Part shown: one piece after another, positions 55,549 through 64,000 of the stretch
Layout: every line of letters begins with the position of its first letter
How positions within the stretch are numbered: the first letter of the stretch is position 1
Source: Mariprofundus sp. KV
GTDB taxonomy: Bacteria > Pseudomonadota > Zetaproteobacteria > Mariprofundales > Mariprofundaceae
Direction: 5' to 3'
Length of the DNA: 64,000 nucleotides
Assembly: GCF_013387475.1 (NCBI RefSeq)
Contig: NZ_VWNB01000002.1
Coordinates: 62,001 to 126,000 of the forward strand
Translations under genes and position numbers: made by a program
Notes under the pieces: generated by a model
Database searches by the model: none
What the model saw: only the letters and a program-made list of their open reading frames with translations
What the model was told of the DNA's origin: nothing

Positions 55549-56457
55549 TCATATGTTCGCCTTGGCAACTTCCCTAGTCTCACGCAACTTCTCCCGCCCC
55601 AATAGCAGTAACGAAATCAACAGGCCTGAAATTAGAATAGCTCCCAGCACAATCTTTAACCTTTTGGGCGCAACCTTCACGTCAGGAGTGATGGCTGCAT
55701 CAATCACCTTGAAGACGTACTGCTTCCGCGTATTAAGCAGCATAAGCTTCTGCTGCTCTTTTCTAATGAGATCAAACAACACCAAGCGCATCTCATCCAC
55801 CTTTGTATTCCGCAGCTCTTTATTTAGATAGGTCAAATTAGCACTAGTGTTCGTGACCTCCTGAAGGCGAACATAATCATTCAATCTGGAGGCCAGTGCA
55901 TTGGCTAACCTGGCCGCAAACTCAGGATCTTGATGAGTCACTGAGAGGGCAATCAGACCTGTCATTTTATCTTCGTTAACATCGATGATGGCTGAAAGCC
56001 TACGATAGACCTGCCAAACAGTAGGATCAGGTCGCGGATTACCTTCCTTGTCCAGCTTGGTGAACAGATTATCACGAAGTTTCTCATCTTGATAAAACTT
56101 CCATAGAAACTCGCGCGACTCCAACATGGCAAGGCTTTGATTCATATCACCCTGAGGAATACTGATCCCCGCCATAGATGCCAAACCACCAAATTTCCCC
56201 AGAAACGAGGACATGCGACCTCCACCACCGCCAGACTGATCATCGACCTGAGCCAACAGCACCTCTGCCCGATAGATATTGGGCATGCTTTTAGCATATA
56301 GAGCCGAGATGATACCAACCACTACCATCACGGTAAGAATAAGCCATTTGTGGCTCCAGAGGAGCTTCGCATACTTCTCAAAATCAATCTCACTCTCTTG
56401 AGGAAGGCCACCAAATTGCGACTGAAGCTGAGGCTGATCTTTTGTAGAAGGCTCCAT
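55549..56457 (-). CDS. Wzz-type chain-length/polysaccharide co-polymerase protein
   Basis: 302-residue bitopic inner-membrane protein with helices at 37-55 and about 268-288 and a periplasmic coiled-coil middle. Wzz signature IDFEKYAKLLWSHKWLI, then YRAEVLLAQ, a Gly-rich turn and the PKRLKIVLGAILISG near the end. Lacks a C-terminal kinase domain. Abuts the exporter gene with a one-base stop/start overlap; together they form the trans-envelope export module. Confidence 0.88.
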   Translation of the reverse strand: MEPSTKDQPQLQSQFGGLPQESEIDFEKYAKLLWSHKWLILTVMVVVGIISALYAKSMPNIYRAEVLLAQVDDQSGGGGGRMSSFLGKFGGLASMAGISIPQGDMNQSLAMLESREFLWKFYQDEKLRDNLFTKLDKEGNPRPDPTVWQVYRRLSAIIDVNEDKMTGLIALSVTHQDPEFAARLANALASRLNDYVRLQEVTNTSANLTYLNKELRNTKVDEMRLVLFDLIRKEQQKLMLLNTRKQYVFKVIDAAITPDVKVAPKRLKIVLGAILISGLLISLLLLGREKLRETREVAKANI

Positions 56458-59234
56458 TAGAAAACCCCTACGGTAACCATCGCAGCTGAGAACAGTGCGA
56501 TTTGCATCATGACCTTTGTCCAGTCGAGGGCTGTATCAAGCATATTGAAAGTTTCAAGCTTTTGTGGAACAACAACCGTATCTCCCGGATAAATATCCAG
56601 ATTTCTACTCCAACCTCTGCCTGAATCGACGTATCCGTTTGCTCTGATAATATATACTCTATCTGCATCAGCCATTGCAGTCATACCACCAGCCAACTCA
56701 AGAACATCGTCTCTATTCAAATCCTGTCGATACAGAAGAGCAGTCTGGTTAAACACCTCGCCCATCACCATCACCTGATCCGGGCGTTTAGGGATATACA
56801 GCGCATCACCATCTGTAAGTTTGAGTGATGACCCCGCCCTTAGCTTCCCGGTAGCATCCATATCAATAAGAAGGCGCCCCTGCGGCTCTAGCTCAAGAAG
56901 CGTATCGAGCACATTTTGTGCAGATGTTAAGCCTTGCATCTTATTTGCCAGGATTTTGGGGTCATTGATTGAACTGTACGCAGTCTCCATCTGAGCTATT
57001 TCACGCTGCAATCTTGTCGCAGCCTCCTTCATCTGCTTTTCCTGCTCTACTCTAATTGATTCTCTGGTAAAAATGGCGGCCTGTACATAAGCATAATCAG
57101 TTAACCCACCTGCTCGCTGCAACAGCTGCTCAATGGTTTCTCCATTTTCAATGGTATAAACACCAGGAAATTTAACCTCACCTTTCAATTCCACCTGCTC
57201 AGATGGACGCCAGTTACTGATGGAGCGAACCATCAACACATCATCAGCTTTCAAAGATACATTTGCATCGGGATCACCTGCCAGCGCCTGCTCTAGATTC
57301 ACCACGATATGTTTTGTTGTTCTGACATCATTTTGATTGATCTCATATCTGGTTAGTTCTGCCTCTTTAAGATAGGCCTCCTCTTTTGGCCCGCCTGCTG
57401 CAAGAAGAAGATCCGACACCCTCATTTTTTTTCCTAACGGATATTCTCCCTCATATTGAATTGCTCCCTGAATATTTACACTGGCCATGGGTCGCATCGC
57501 TTTGTTCGACAGTACAAACACCTTGTCGCTGGCGTGCAATAGAGGGTTCTCTGATTGGAAATCACTACGCAACATCTCACCCAAAGATGGTTGTAGTATT
57601 GTTATCTCACCACTCAAAGGGTCTGCACGTTGAATAATCAGATAATCGAGAAATGTCGATGGCAGAAGGTCTGCTTCAGAACCGATAAGATCTGAGAGGT
57701 GCATGTCCTCTTTCAAACCGAATGATCCTGGGCGCTTCACATGACCACTTAAGTGCACCAATTGCTGTTTGATGCCGGGTACTGGATATATAAGCAACAG
57801 GTCACCGTCAGTTGCCAGTTCAGATTTCTTCACGGTGAGGTCCAGATCAAGAAGAGTGTTATCGCCCGTTTTCTTGATGCGATCAATTTGAATATGCTGG
57901 ATATCAGCTGTAGCCAGGGTGCCTCCTGCCAATTTCAAAATATCACTGGTAGGGTACGAACGCCCTTTCTTCAACTCATAGATGGCAGGACGTACGACCT
58001 CACCTGCCACAGCGACAACTTGTCCAATTGGTGGAACAAAGACGACATCACCAGGCTGCAGACGAACATCATGCCTGCTGTCGCCTTTTAGCAGGAAGTC
58101 ATAGAGGTCGAGTTCGGCTATATTTCTTCCGCTGCGCTTCAGAATCACATGACGTAAACTACCTTTCTTACTTACGCCGCCAGACACAAACAATGCATTT
58201 GAAATTGTTGAAAGACCACTGACCAGATAGGAGCCGGGGTTGTTCACATCACCGAGCACAAATACGCGCATCGAGCGAAGGCGCCCCATGGAAACCGACA
58301 CTGTAGCACCTATAATATTCTGACGTATCTTTTCCGAAATTAATGCTTTGACCTGCATATAATTCTGCCCCGCCACATTCAAAGGCCCCGCAGATGGAAG
58401 CTCGATCACCCCTTCACGGTCAACGACCAGTTCAAGTGAATCATCCCTGCTCCCATACAGTTGGATAGCAAGCTCATCACCCGGTCCAAGCACATACTCA
58501 GGAGGAATGGGAATCTCTGAAGCGGGCTCAAAGGTTGTTGGTGTTCCTGCAAACAGATTATACCCATATTGGAGCAGTTCATTGCTCACCTGAACCTTCG
58601 TCATCACCTCATTACGTTCATCGTTCCAAACTGACTGTAATCGTTTTCTATCAGCTAAATTAATTTTTCGCTTGCTGTCAGCATTTAGATGCCCTACCCA
58701 AGCTGACTGTAAGCGACGATCATCATTGATATACTCACCAGTACCCTGAGGCTTTCTGCTATCTTCAGGCTTTCTGCTATCTTCAGGCTTTCTGCTATCT
58801 TCAGGCTTTCTGCTATCTTCAGGCTTTCTGCTATCTTCAGGCTTTCTGCTATCTTCAGGCTTTCTGCTATCTTCAGGCTTTCTGCTATCTTTAGGCTTTC
58901 TGCTATCAGCCTCCTGATACTGTAGAGCATCATTGCTCATAGCAGAGAATTTCATTAGTCTTTTATGGATTGATAATTCTATCGAGCTAGGGTCAGACAA
59001 TAGCTCCACATCAAATGGCTCAACTGAACTGTCAGGTTTCTGAAGCTCTGCCCCCCTTACCCGCGTGCTTTCAGCACTGAATCCAGCCTCTTTCGCCAAA
59101 GCTCTCTGATCCTTCTTAGAAAGCGAAGTCGCCATTTTCAGCTGCTCATCCTGCATGGATGCTGCACTGATCAAGGCAGGGACTGATAAGACTCCAGCCA
59201 GAAGGCACACCAACAATTTACCATAACGATTCAT
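56457..59234 (-). CDS. SLBB-domain polysaccharide export outer-membrane protein (large Wza-like)
   Basis: 925 residues from ATG 59234 (GGAGAG upstream). Signal peptide MNRYGKLLVCLLAGVLSVPA, no lipobox. Residues 80-150 include nine DSRKP units. A Poly_export domain starts at PPEYVLGPGDELAIQLYG, followed by several SLBB repeats (for example VNNPGSYLVSG, GEVVRPAIYELKKG, GHVKRPGSFGL, GEVKFPGVYTIE). A C-terminal helix VMMQIALFSAAMVTVGVF may cross the outer membrane. It is much larger than E. coli Wza (379). Passes polysaccharide through the outer membrane. Confidence 0.9.
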   Translation of the reverse strand: MNRYGKLLVCLLAGVLSVPALISAASMQDEQLKMATSLSKKDQRALAKEAGFSAESTRVRGAELQKPDSSVEPFDVELLSDPSSIELSIHKRLMKFSAMSNDALQYQEADSRKPKDSRKPEDSRKPEDSRKPEDSRKPEDSRKPEDSRKPEDSRKPEDSRKPQGTGEYINDDRRLQSAWVGHLNADSKRKINLADRKRLQSVWNDERNEVMTKVQVSNELLQYGYNLFAGTPTTFEPASEIPIPPEYVLGPGDELAIQLYGSRDDSLELVVDREGVIELPSAGPLNVAGQNYMQVKALISEKIRQNIIGATVSVSMGRLRSMRVFVLGDVNNPGSYLVSGLSTISNALFVSGGVSKKGSLRHVILKRSGRNIAELDLYDFLLKGDSRHDVRLQPGDVVFVPPIGQVVAVAGEVVRPAIYELKKGRSYPTSDILKLAGGTLATADIQHIQIDRIKKTGDNTLLDLDLTVKKSELATDGDLLLIYPVPGIKQQLVHLSGHVKRPGSFGLKEDMHLSDLIGSEADLLPSTFLDYLIIQRADPLSGEITILQPSLGEMLRSDFQSENPLLHASDKVFVLSNKAMRPMASVNIQGAIQYEGEYPLGKKMRVSDLLLAAGGPKEEAYLKEAELTRYEINQNDVRTTKHIVVNLEQALAGDPDANVSLKADDVLMVRSISNWRPSEQVELKGEVKFPGVYTIENGETIEQLLQRAGGLTDYAYVQAAIFTRESIRVEQEKQMKEAATRLQREIAQMETAYSSINDPKILANKMQGLTSAQNVLDTLLELEPQGRLLIDMDATGKLRAGSSLKLTDGDALYIPKRPDQVMVMGEVFNQTALLYRQDLNRDDVLELAGGMTAMADADRVYIIRANGYVDSGRGWSRNLDIYPGDTVVVPQKLETFNMLDTALDWTKVMMQIALFSAAMVTVGVF
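58750..58907. repeat. 18-bp tandem repeats inside the exporter gene
   Basis: GGCTTTCTGCTATC recurs at 58750, 58768, 58786, 58804, 58822, 58840, 58858, 58876 and 58894, giving nine 18-bp units that are mostly exact. On the minus strand each encodes D-S-R-K-P plus a Glu/Lys/Ala. The unit is a multiple of three, so copy-number change keeps the frame. Typical of slipped-strand variation. Confidence 0.9.
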
Positions 59235-59271
59235 GTTTGATCTCTCCATATTATTTTGCAGCGCATTGATC

Positions 59272-60438
59272 TTAATCGCTGCCAAACAAGTCGCGCGTAT
59301 AGACCTTGTTCTCAACATCTCTGAGATTCTCGGAGATTCTGTTAGCGACAATAACATCCGACCTCTGTTTGAAAAGCTCCAAATTCTCAATAACTTCGGA
59401 GTTGAAAAAGTGTTTCTCTAACAGGGCTGGCTCATAAATAATAACTTCAACGCCCTTGGCCTTGATGCGTTTCATAATACCCTGAATGCTGGAAGCACGA
59501 AAATTATCGGAACCGCTTTTCATAATCAGGCGATAAACACCTACCACTTTCGGCTTAAGCTTGAGAATGGAGTCGGCAATAAAATCCTTGCGGGTGGTGT
59601 TGGCATCCACAATGGCGTTGATCAGATTCTGTGGCACATCCTGGTAGTTGGCCAGCAGCTGCTTGGTATCCTTGGGCAAGCAGTAACCGCCATAACCAAA
59701 TGAGGGGTTATTGTAAAAGTCACCGATGCGCGGATCGAGACAAACGCCCTGAATAATCTGCCTAGAGTCCATGCCATGTGAAGCGGCATAACTATCGAGT
59801 TCATTGAAGTAGGCTACGCGCATGGCCAGATAGGTGTTGGCAAACAATTTAATCGCTTCAGCCTCACTGGAATCAGTAAGGACTATCTCAACATCCTGTT
59901 TTTCTGCACCCTGCTTAAGAAGAGAGGCAAATTTCTCGGCGCGATCAGAGCGCTCGCCCACCACAATACGTGAAGGGTACAAATTGTCATGAAGAGCCCT
60001 GCCTTCGCGAAGAAATTCGGGCGAAAAAATAATATTGTTACAATTGAATCTGGCGCTTGCCTTGGCTGTGAAACCAACAGGAATGGTGGATTTAATAATC
60101 ATCACAGCATCCGGATTGATAGACAGCACATCTTTAATCACCGACTCCACGGAGCTGGTATTGAAGCAGTTGGTCTCAGGATCATAATCTGTAGGTGTTG
60201 CAATAATGACATAATCGGCATCAGCGTAGGCAACCTGTTTATCTAGAGTCGCCCGAAATTGAAGTACTCTATTACTCAGGAAATCTTCAATCTCATCATC
60301 GGCAATCGGTGACTTCCTGCTGTTAAGCATATCAACCTTCTCAGCGGAGATATCGAGTGCAACGACATCATTGTGCTGGGCCAGCAACATGGCGTTGGAG
60401 AGACCGACATACCCTGTTCCGGCAATGGCAATTTTCAT
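59272..60438 (-). CDS. ugd: UDP-glucose 6-dehydrogenase
   Basis: 388 residues from ATG 60438, the length of E. coli Ugd; an upstream in-frame start (60588) would add 50 unrelated residues. NAD-binding [16 protein letters not shown], substrate region [20 protein letters not shown] and catalytic Cys in [14 protein letters not shown]. Oxidises UDP-glucose to UDP-glucuronate in the cytoplasm, the substrate of the epimerase at 62549-63556. Downstream of rmlB, upstream of the exporter (37-base gap). Confidence 0.92.
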   Translation of the reverse strand: MKIAIAGTGYVGLSNAMLLAQHNDVVALDISAEKVDMLNSRKSPIADDEIEDFLSNRVLQFRATLDKQVAYADADYVIIATPTDYDPETNCFNTSSVESVIKDVLSINPDAVMIIKSTIPVGFTAKASARFNCNNIIFSPEFLREGRALHDNLYPSRIVVGERSDRAEKFASLLKQGAEKQDVEIVLTDSSEAEAIKLFANTYLAMRVAYFNELDSYAASHGMDSRQIIQGVCLDPRIGDFYNNPSFGYGGYCLPKDTKQLLANYQDVPQNLINAIVDANTTRKDFIADSILKLKPKVVGVYRLIMKSGSDNFRASSIQGIMKRIKAKGVEVIIYEPALLEKHFFNSEVIENLELFKQRSDVIVANRISENLRDVENKVYTRDLFGSD

Positions 60439-60588
60439 TAACTTGATAAACCCTCTCTTAATGATGTTTTCCTGAAACATTATCCTGCAGGCTTGCACGC
60501 TACCGCAATGATAGAAAATGCCAATAAAATTTGAAACAACATGACTTAAGCGACATAACATAATGATATATAGAATAAAAACCTGCAA

Positions 60589-60604
60589 TATAACTTATGT
60601 TATA
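60589..60604. promoter_or_regulatory. Perfect inverted repeat upstream of ugd
   Basis: TATAAC-TTAT-GTTATA sits in a 234-base AT-rich spacer (60439-60672) between rmlB and ugd, next to ATAACATAATG-like elements. It could be an operator for a promoter that drives ugd and the exporter genes. AT-rich DNA yields such repeats by chance, so support is weak. Confidence 0.3.
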
Positions 60605-60672
60605 ATGATCTCAGCATACATTACAATGGAGGCCTAAATATAACAGTTACTTAGCAACAACTCGCGGAAAAG

Positions 60673-61680
60673 CTATCTGTCCAGATACCAGTTCAGAGTT
60701 TTTCTGATCCCTGTCTCAAACGTCTCTGCAGGCGCCCAGTTCAGGGCCTGCATCATCTTTGTCGCATCAATAGCATAACGCCAGTCATGTCCGGGACGAT
60801 CTTTTACAAACGAAATCAAATCATCATGTGGCCCGTTCTCCGAAGCCGACTCATCCATCAGACTACAGATCGTGCGCACAATATTGATATTACTCCACTC
60901 ATTAACGCCTCCGATATTGTACACCTCACCTGCAACACCGTTACGAACAACCGCATCGATACCGGCGCAGTGATCCTCAACATAAAGCCAGTCACGGATA
61001 TTGGAGCCATCACCATAGACAGGAATCGGGGTGCTATTCAGGCAATTGCGAATAATGGTTGGAATCAACTTCTCACTATGCTGATAAGGCCCGTAATTGT
61101 TGGAACAGTTGCTGGTTGTCACAGGCAGCCCATAGGTATGAAAATAGGCGCGTACCAGGTGGTCTGATCCGGCCTTGGAGGCTGAATATGGCGAGTTAGG
61201 AGCATAGGCTGTTGACTCACTAAATGCCGGATCTGATGACTGCAACGTCCCATATACCTCATCAGTGGAGATATGGTGGAATCGACAAGCTGCCGAGTCC
61301 CATTGCCTCTCCTGCAACCAGTAATGACGCACCGCTTCCAGCAGCGTGAAGGTACCAAGAACATTTGTCTTCACAAAGACTTCCGGTCCTGCAATCGAAT
61401 TATCCACATGTGATTCAGCCGCAAAATGGACGACTGTATCAACCTCATATTCACGCAGCAGTCGACCAACCAGCTCCCGGTCACAGATATCACCCTGCAC
61501 AAAGTGATGCCGCGACTCGTCAGGTAAATCTGTGAGATTTTCCAAAGAACCCGCATAGGTCAGCATATCCAGATTGACAATCTTCACATCCGGATCACTG
61601 GCCAGCATATAACGAACAAAGTTGCAGCCGATAAAGCCTGCACCACCTGTGATTAGCATATTACGGGGTGCAAACATCAT
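60673..61680 (-). CDS. rmlB: dTDP-glucose 4,6-dehydratase
   Basis: 335 residues. [52 protein letters not shown] (Tyr-x3-Lys) and [11 protein letters not shown] leave little doubt. Forms dTDP-4-keto-6-deoxyglucose. Start overlaps the rmlA stop by four bases. The RmlC and RmlD partners for rhamnose are absent from the window. Confidence 0.94.
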   Translation of the reverse strand: MMFAPRNMLITGGAGFIGCNFVRYMLASDPDVKIVNLDMLTYAGSLENLTDLPDESRHHFVQGDICDRELVGRLLREYEVDTVVHFAAESHVDNSIAGPEVFVKTNVLGTFTLLEAVRHYWLQERQWDSAACRFHHISTDEVYGTLQSSDPAFSESTAYAPNSPYSASKAGSDHLVRAYFHTYGLPVTTSNCSNNYGPYQHSEKLIPTIIRNCLNSTPIPVYGDGSNIRDWLYVEDHCAGIDAVVRNGVAGEVYNIGGVNEWSNINIVRTICSLMDESASENGPHDDLISFVKDRPGHDWRYAIDATKMMQALNWAPAETFETGIRKTLNWYLDR

Positions 61681-62552
61681 CCATATTCCCTCATCAGAGA
61701 GTGCAGATAGTCGCCATAGCCACTTTTACCCAGTGCAGTTGCAAGTAATTTCAATTGATTATTATCAATATAGCCCAAACGCCAGGCAATCTCTTCGGGA
61801 CTTCCTATCTTCAAACCCTGCCTGCGTTCAACCACCTCAACATAACGGGCGGCATCCATTAACGACTCATGGGTACCGGTGTCGAGCCAGGCAACACCTC
61901 GACCAATCTGAACCACTTCCAGATCACCCCTTTTCAGGTAAGCTCGATTCACATCAGTAATCTCCAATTCGCCGCGTGCTGACGGCTTGAGATCTGCGGC
62001 TATATCGACAACGCAGTTATCATAAAAATATAGTCCGGTAATCGCCCAGTTACTTTTAGGGTTTTCCGGTTTCTCCTCAATTGAAACCGCTTTGCCCTGC
62101 GGGTCGAATTCAACAACGCCATAATGTTTCGGGTCTTGAACGCGATAAGCGAAGACCGTTGCCCCGCATGCCTGATCTGCAGCAACGCGCAACTGCTGCA
62201 CCATTCCCTGACCATAAAAAATGTTATCGCCAAGAATGAGGGCGACCGAATCATCACCAATAAACTCTCTACCAATCGTAAAAGCTTGAGCCAGACCATC
62301 GGGTGAAGGCTGCTCAGCATAGGAAAATTCCAACCCCCACTGCCTGCCATCACCAAGCAAGCGCTCAAAATTTGGCAAATCAGCAGGTGTAGAGATAATA
62401 AGAATTTCGCGCACACCAGCCAACATCAGGGTGGATAGAGGATAATAGATCATTGGTTTGTCATATACAGGCATCAGCTGTTTACTCACTGACAGGGTTA
62501 GCGGATGCAAACGGGTGCCGGAACCTCCGGCCAGAATTATACCTTTCATCAT
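61677..62552 (-). CDS. rmlA: Glucose-1-phosphate thymidylyltransferase
   Basis: 291 residues. [21 protein letters not shown] nucleotide site, [30 protein letters not shown] and [20 protein letters not shown]-like C-terminal motif. Makes dTDP-glucose for RmlB. Overlaps the epimerase stop (62549-63556) by four bases. Confidence 0.94.
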   Translation of the reverse strand: MMKGIILAGGSGTRLHPLTLSVSKQLMPVYDKPMIYYPLSTLMLAGVREILIISTPADLPNFERLLGDGRQWGLEFSYAEQPSPDGLAQAFTIGREFIGDDSVALILGDNIFYGQGMVQQLRVAADQACGATVFAYRVQDPKHYGVVEFDPQGKAVSIEEKPENPKSNWAITGLYFYDNCVVDIAADLKPSARGELEITDVNRAYLKRGDLEVVQIGRGVAWLDTGTHESLMDAARYVEVVERRQGLKIGSPEEIAWRLGYIDNNQLKLLATALGKSGYGDYLHSLMREYG

Positions 62553-63556
62553 TTATAGTACTCCAAGTACCAGTCGACAAAGTTTTTTACGCCTTGTTCA
62601 ATAGAGGTGTCGGGCTTGAAGCCCACATCGCGCATCAGATCATCGACGTTTGCAGCTGTCGCTGGAACGTCACCAGGCTGCATGGGCAGGAAGTTTTTCT
62701 TTGCCTCCACACCGAGCGCATTTTCAATAGCCCCTATAAAATCCATCAATGCAACAGGTGTAGAGTTGCCTATATTATAAACACGCCATGGAGCCCTACT
62801 CGTTGCCGGATCTGGCTTCATACCATCCCAACCGGGATTCTCTTCAGCAACACAGTCAAGGGTGCGTACAACACCTTCAACAATATCATCAATATATGTA
62901 AAATCCCGCTTCATCTCACCATGATTGAAGACATTGATCGGGTTGCCTTCCAGTATCGCCTTAGTGAACAGGATGGGGGCCATATCAGGCCTGCCCCATG
63001 GGCCATACACAGTAAAGAAGCGCAGCCCGGTGGTAGGGACCCTGTAGAGATGTGAATAGGTATGTGCCATCAGCTCGTTCGCTTTTTTACTGGCGGCATA
63101 GAGGGAGAGCGGATGATCGACATTGTCATGTACCGAGAACGGCATCGTTTCGTTAGCACCATAGACTGATGATGATGATGCATAAACCAGATGTTTCACC
63201 TTATTGTGGCGACAGCCTTCGAGAACATTGGTGAAGCCGACAATATTGCTGTCGATATAAGCATGGGGATTCTCAAGCGAATAACGAACACCAGCCTGCG
63301 CAGCAAGATTCACTACTTTGTCGAACTTCTCTTCGACAAATAGTGTTTCCATGCCTTCACGATCGGAGAGGTCCATCTTCACAAAACGGAAATTCACGTG
63401 ATCAGAAAAACGGGCCAGTCGCGCATCTTTCAGGCTAACCTCATAATAGTCGTTGAGGTTATCCAGCCCAACCACCTCATCGCCTCTTTCAAGCAGGCGA
63501 ACAGTCAGATATGACCCAATGAATCCGGCAGCACCTGTAACAAGAATTTTGGCCAC
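62549..63556 (-). CDS. UDP-glucuronate 4-epimerase (NAD-dependent SDR)
   Basis: 335 residues. [63 protein letters not shown] (Tyr-x3-Lys) and [15 protein letters not shown] match the UDP-glucuronate 4-epimerase group better than GalE. Would turn UDP-GlcA from ugd into UDP-galacturonate, an acidic sugar for the glycan. 13 bases after the cysC stop. Confidence 0.85.
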   Translation of the reverse strand: MAKILVTGAAGFIGSYLTVRLLERGDEVVGLDNLNDYYEVSLKDARLARFSDHVNFRFVKMDLSDREGMETLFVEEKFDKVVNLAAQAGVRYSLENPHAYIDSNIVGFTNVLEGCRHNKVKHLVYASSSSVYGANETMPFSVHDNVDHPLSLYAASKKANELMAHTYSHLYRVPTTGLRFFTVYGPWGRPDMAPILFTKAILEGNPINVFNHGEMKRDFTYIDDIVEGVVRTLDCVAEENPGWDGMKPDPATSRAPWRVYNIGNSTPVALMDFIGAIENALGVEAKKNFLPMQPGDVPATAANVDDLMRDVGFKPDTSIEQGVKNFVDWYLEYYK

Positions 63557-63569
63557 GCTTACTCCTTTA

Positions 63570-64000
63570 TCATGCTATGATTTTCCTGCTCACCAGTTCG
63601 GCGATCACCTGATCCACACTGGCTTCCAGATCAAGGCTGCCGGTCTCAGCGACCACCTCTGGTGATTCAGGTTCCTCATAGGGTGATGAAATTCCGGTAA
63701 AGGCAGCAATCTCCCCCGCCCGCGCCTTGACATACAGCCCCTTCACATCGCGTGATTCACACACTTCCAGAGGCGTATTGCAGTAGACCTCAATGAAGTC
63801 ACCCTCTGCAAGCAGCGAACGCACTTTGGCACGGTCAGATCTGAATGGTGAGATAAAGGCTGTCAGCACGACCATGCCCGACTCGACAAACAGCTTGGCC
63901 ACCTCGCCGACGCGGCGAATATTCTCAACACGGTCTTCATCTGAAAAAGTGAGATCTCCACAGAGGCCATGGCGCACATTATCGCCATCAATCACAAAAG
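63570..64000 (-). CDS. cysC: Adenylylsulfate kinase (partial, N-terminus beyond window)
   Basis: C-terminal 143 residues of APS kinase: [58 protein letters not shown] and [13 protein letters not shown]. The P-loop lies outside the window. The first visible codons continue upstream, so no start is seen. Whether the gene is stand-alone CysC or a CysNC fusion cannot be judged. It makes PAPS, the donor for all six sulfotransferase domains in this window. Confidence 0.9.
   Translation of the reverse strand, partial: FVIDGDNVRHGLCGDLTFSDEDRVENIRRVGEVAKLFVESGMVVLTAFISPFRSDRAKVRSLLAEGDFIEVYCNTPLEVCESRDVKGLYVKARAGEIAAFTGISSPYEEPESPEVVAETGSLDLEASVDQVIAELVSRKIIA

Noticed and set aside
58750-58907. CRISPR-like repeats
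   Set aside because: The units are contiguous with no spacers and lie in frame inside a long coding sequence.

Overview
The window looks like part of a Gram-negative, probably Pseudomonadota (Proteobacteria), chromosome. The evidence is a Wza/Wzz-type polysaccharide export pair, an outer-membrane beta-barrel protein, ErpA and an ApbE lipoprotein, with moderate GC and mostly ATG/SD-driven, tightly overlapping operons. I cannot fix the genus. There are no rRNA or tRNA genes, no recognisable IS element and no CRISPR array.

Layout. (1) 1-7337 is mixed: the end of an ABC-2 exporter pair, erpA, apbE, a glycine-rich outer-membrane protein, a lycopene-cyclase-domain membrane protein and a WecA/MraY-type polyprenyl-phosphate sugar-1-phosphate transferase. 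The last could start the polysaccharide made by the genes to the right. (2) 7490-23939 is a lasso-peptide (RiPP) island of unusual make-up. A plus-strand operon encodes a nucleotidyltransferase, an HPr-kinase-like enzyme, a sulfotransferase, a YkgJ-like cysteine-cluster protein and an asparagine-synthetase-like lasso cyclase. Two small minus-strand precursor genes (12962-13132 and 13596-13766) and a frameshifted third copy (16963-17093) share Thr(-2), Gly1, Glu9 and a terminal Tyr-Gly-Pro-Ser. Between them lies a 957-residue fusion of an RnfD/UnbU-like membrane domain with FG-GAP repeats and an ASPIC/UnbV domain. A minus-strand operon completes the island: PqqD-like B1, transglutaminase-like B2, an ABC exporter, and two ATP-grasp paralogues flanking a fusion of a cysteine-bearing N-terminal domain with a sulfotransferase.

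(3) 23975-64000 is one long, nearly all minus-strand surface-polysaccharide locus. It has sugar-nucleotide genes (gmd, fcl, ugd, rmlB, rmlA, two further epimerases, and a cytidylyltransferase/HAD phosphatase/KDPG-aldolase cassette), about seven glycosyltransferase genes (including a split PssD/PssE pair), two Wzx-type flippases, an O-antigen ligase/polymerase-type protein, Wzz and a 925-residue SLBB Wza-like exporter. Decorating enzymes are abundant: seven methyltransferases, four sulfotransferases, a carbamoyltransferase, a deacetylase, a FemAB-like acyltransferase and an SGNH protein. A partial APS kinase (cysC) at the right edge would supply PAPS for the six sulfotransferase domains in the window.

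Together the genes suggest a heavily decorated, likely sulfated, Wzx/Wzy-type polysaccharide next to a lasso-peptide pathway. The lasso pathway shares chemistry with it (sulfation, sugar-associated ATP-grasp proteins, nucleotidyl transfer). The most unusual parts are the tailoring set of the lasso island and the UnbU-UnbV fusion inside it. Functions are inferred from family motifs read by eye; no database search was run.
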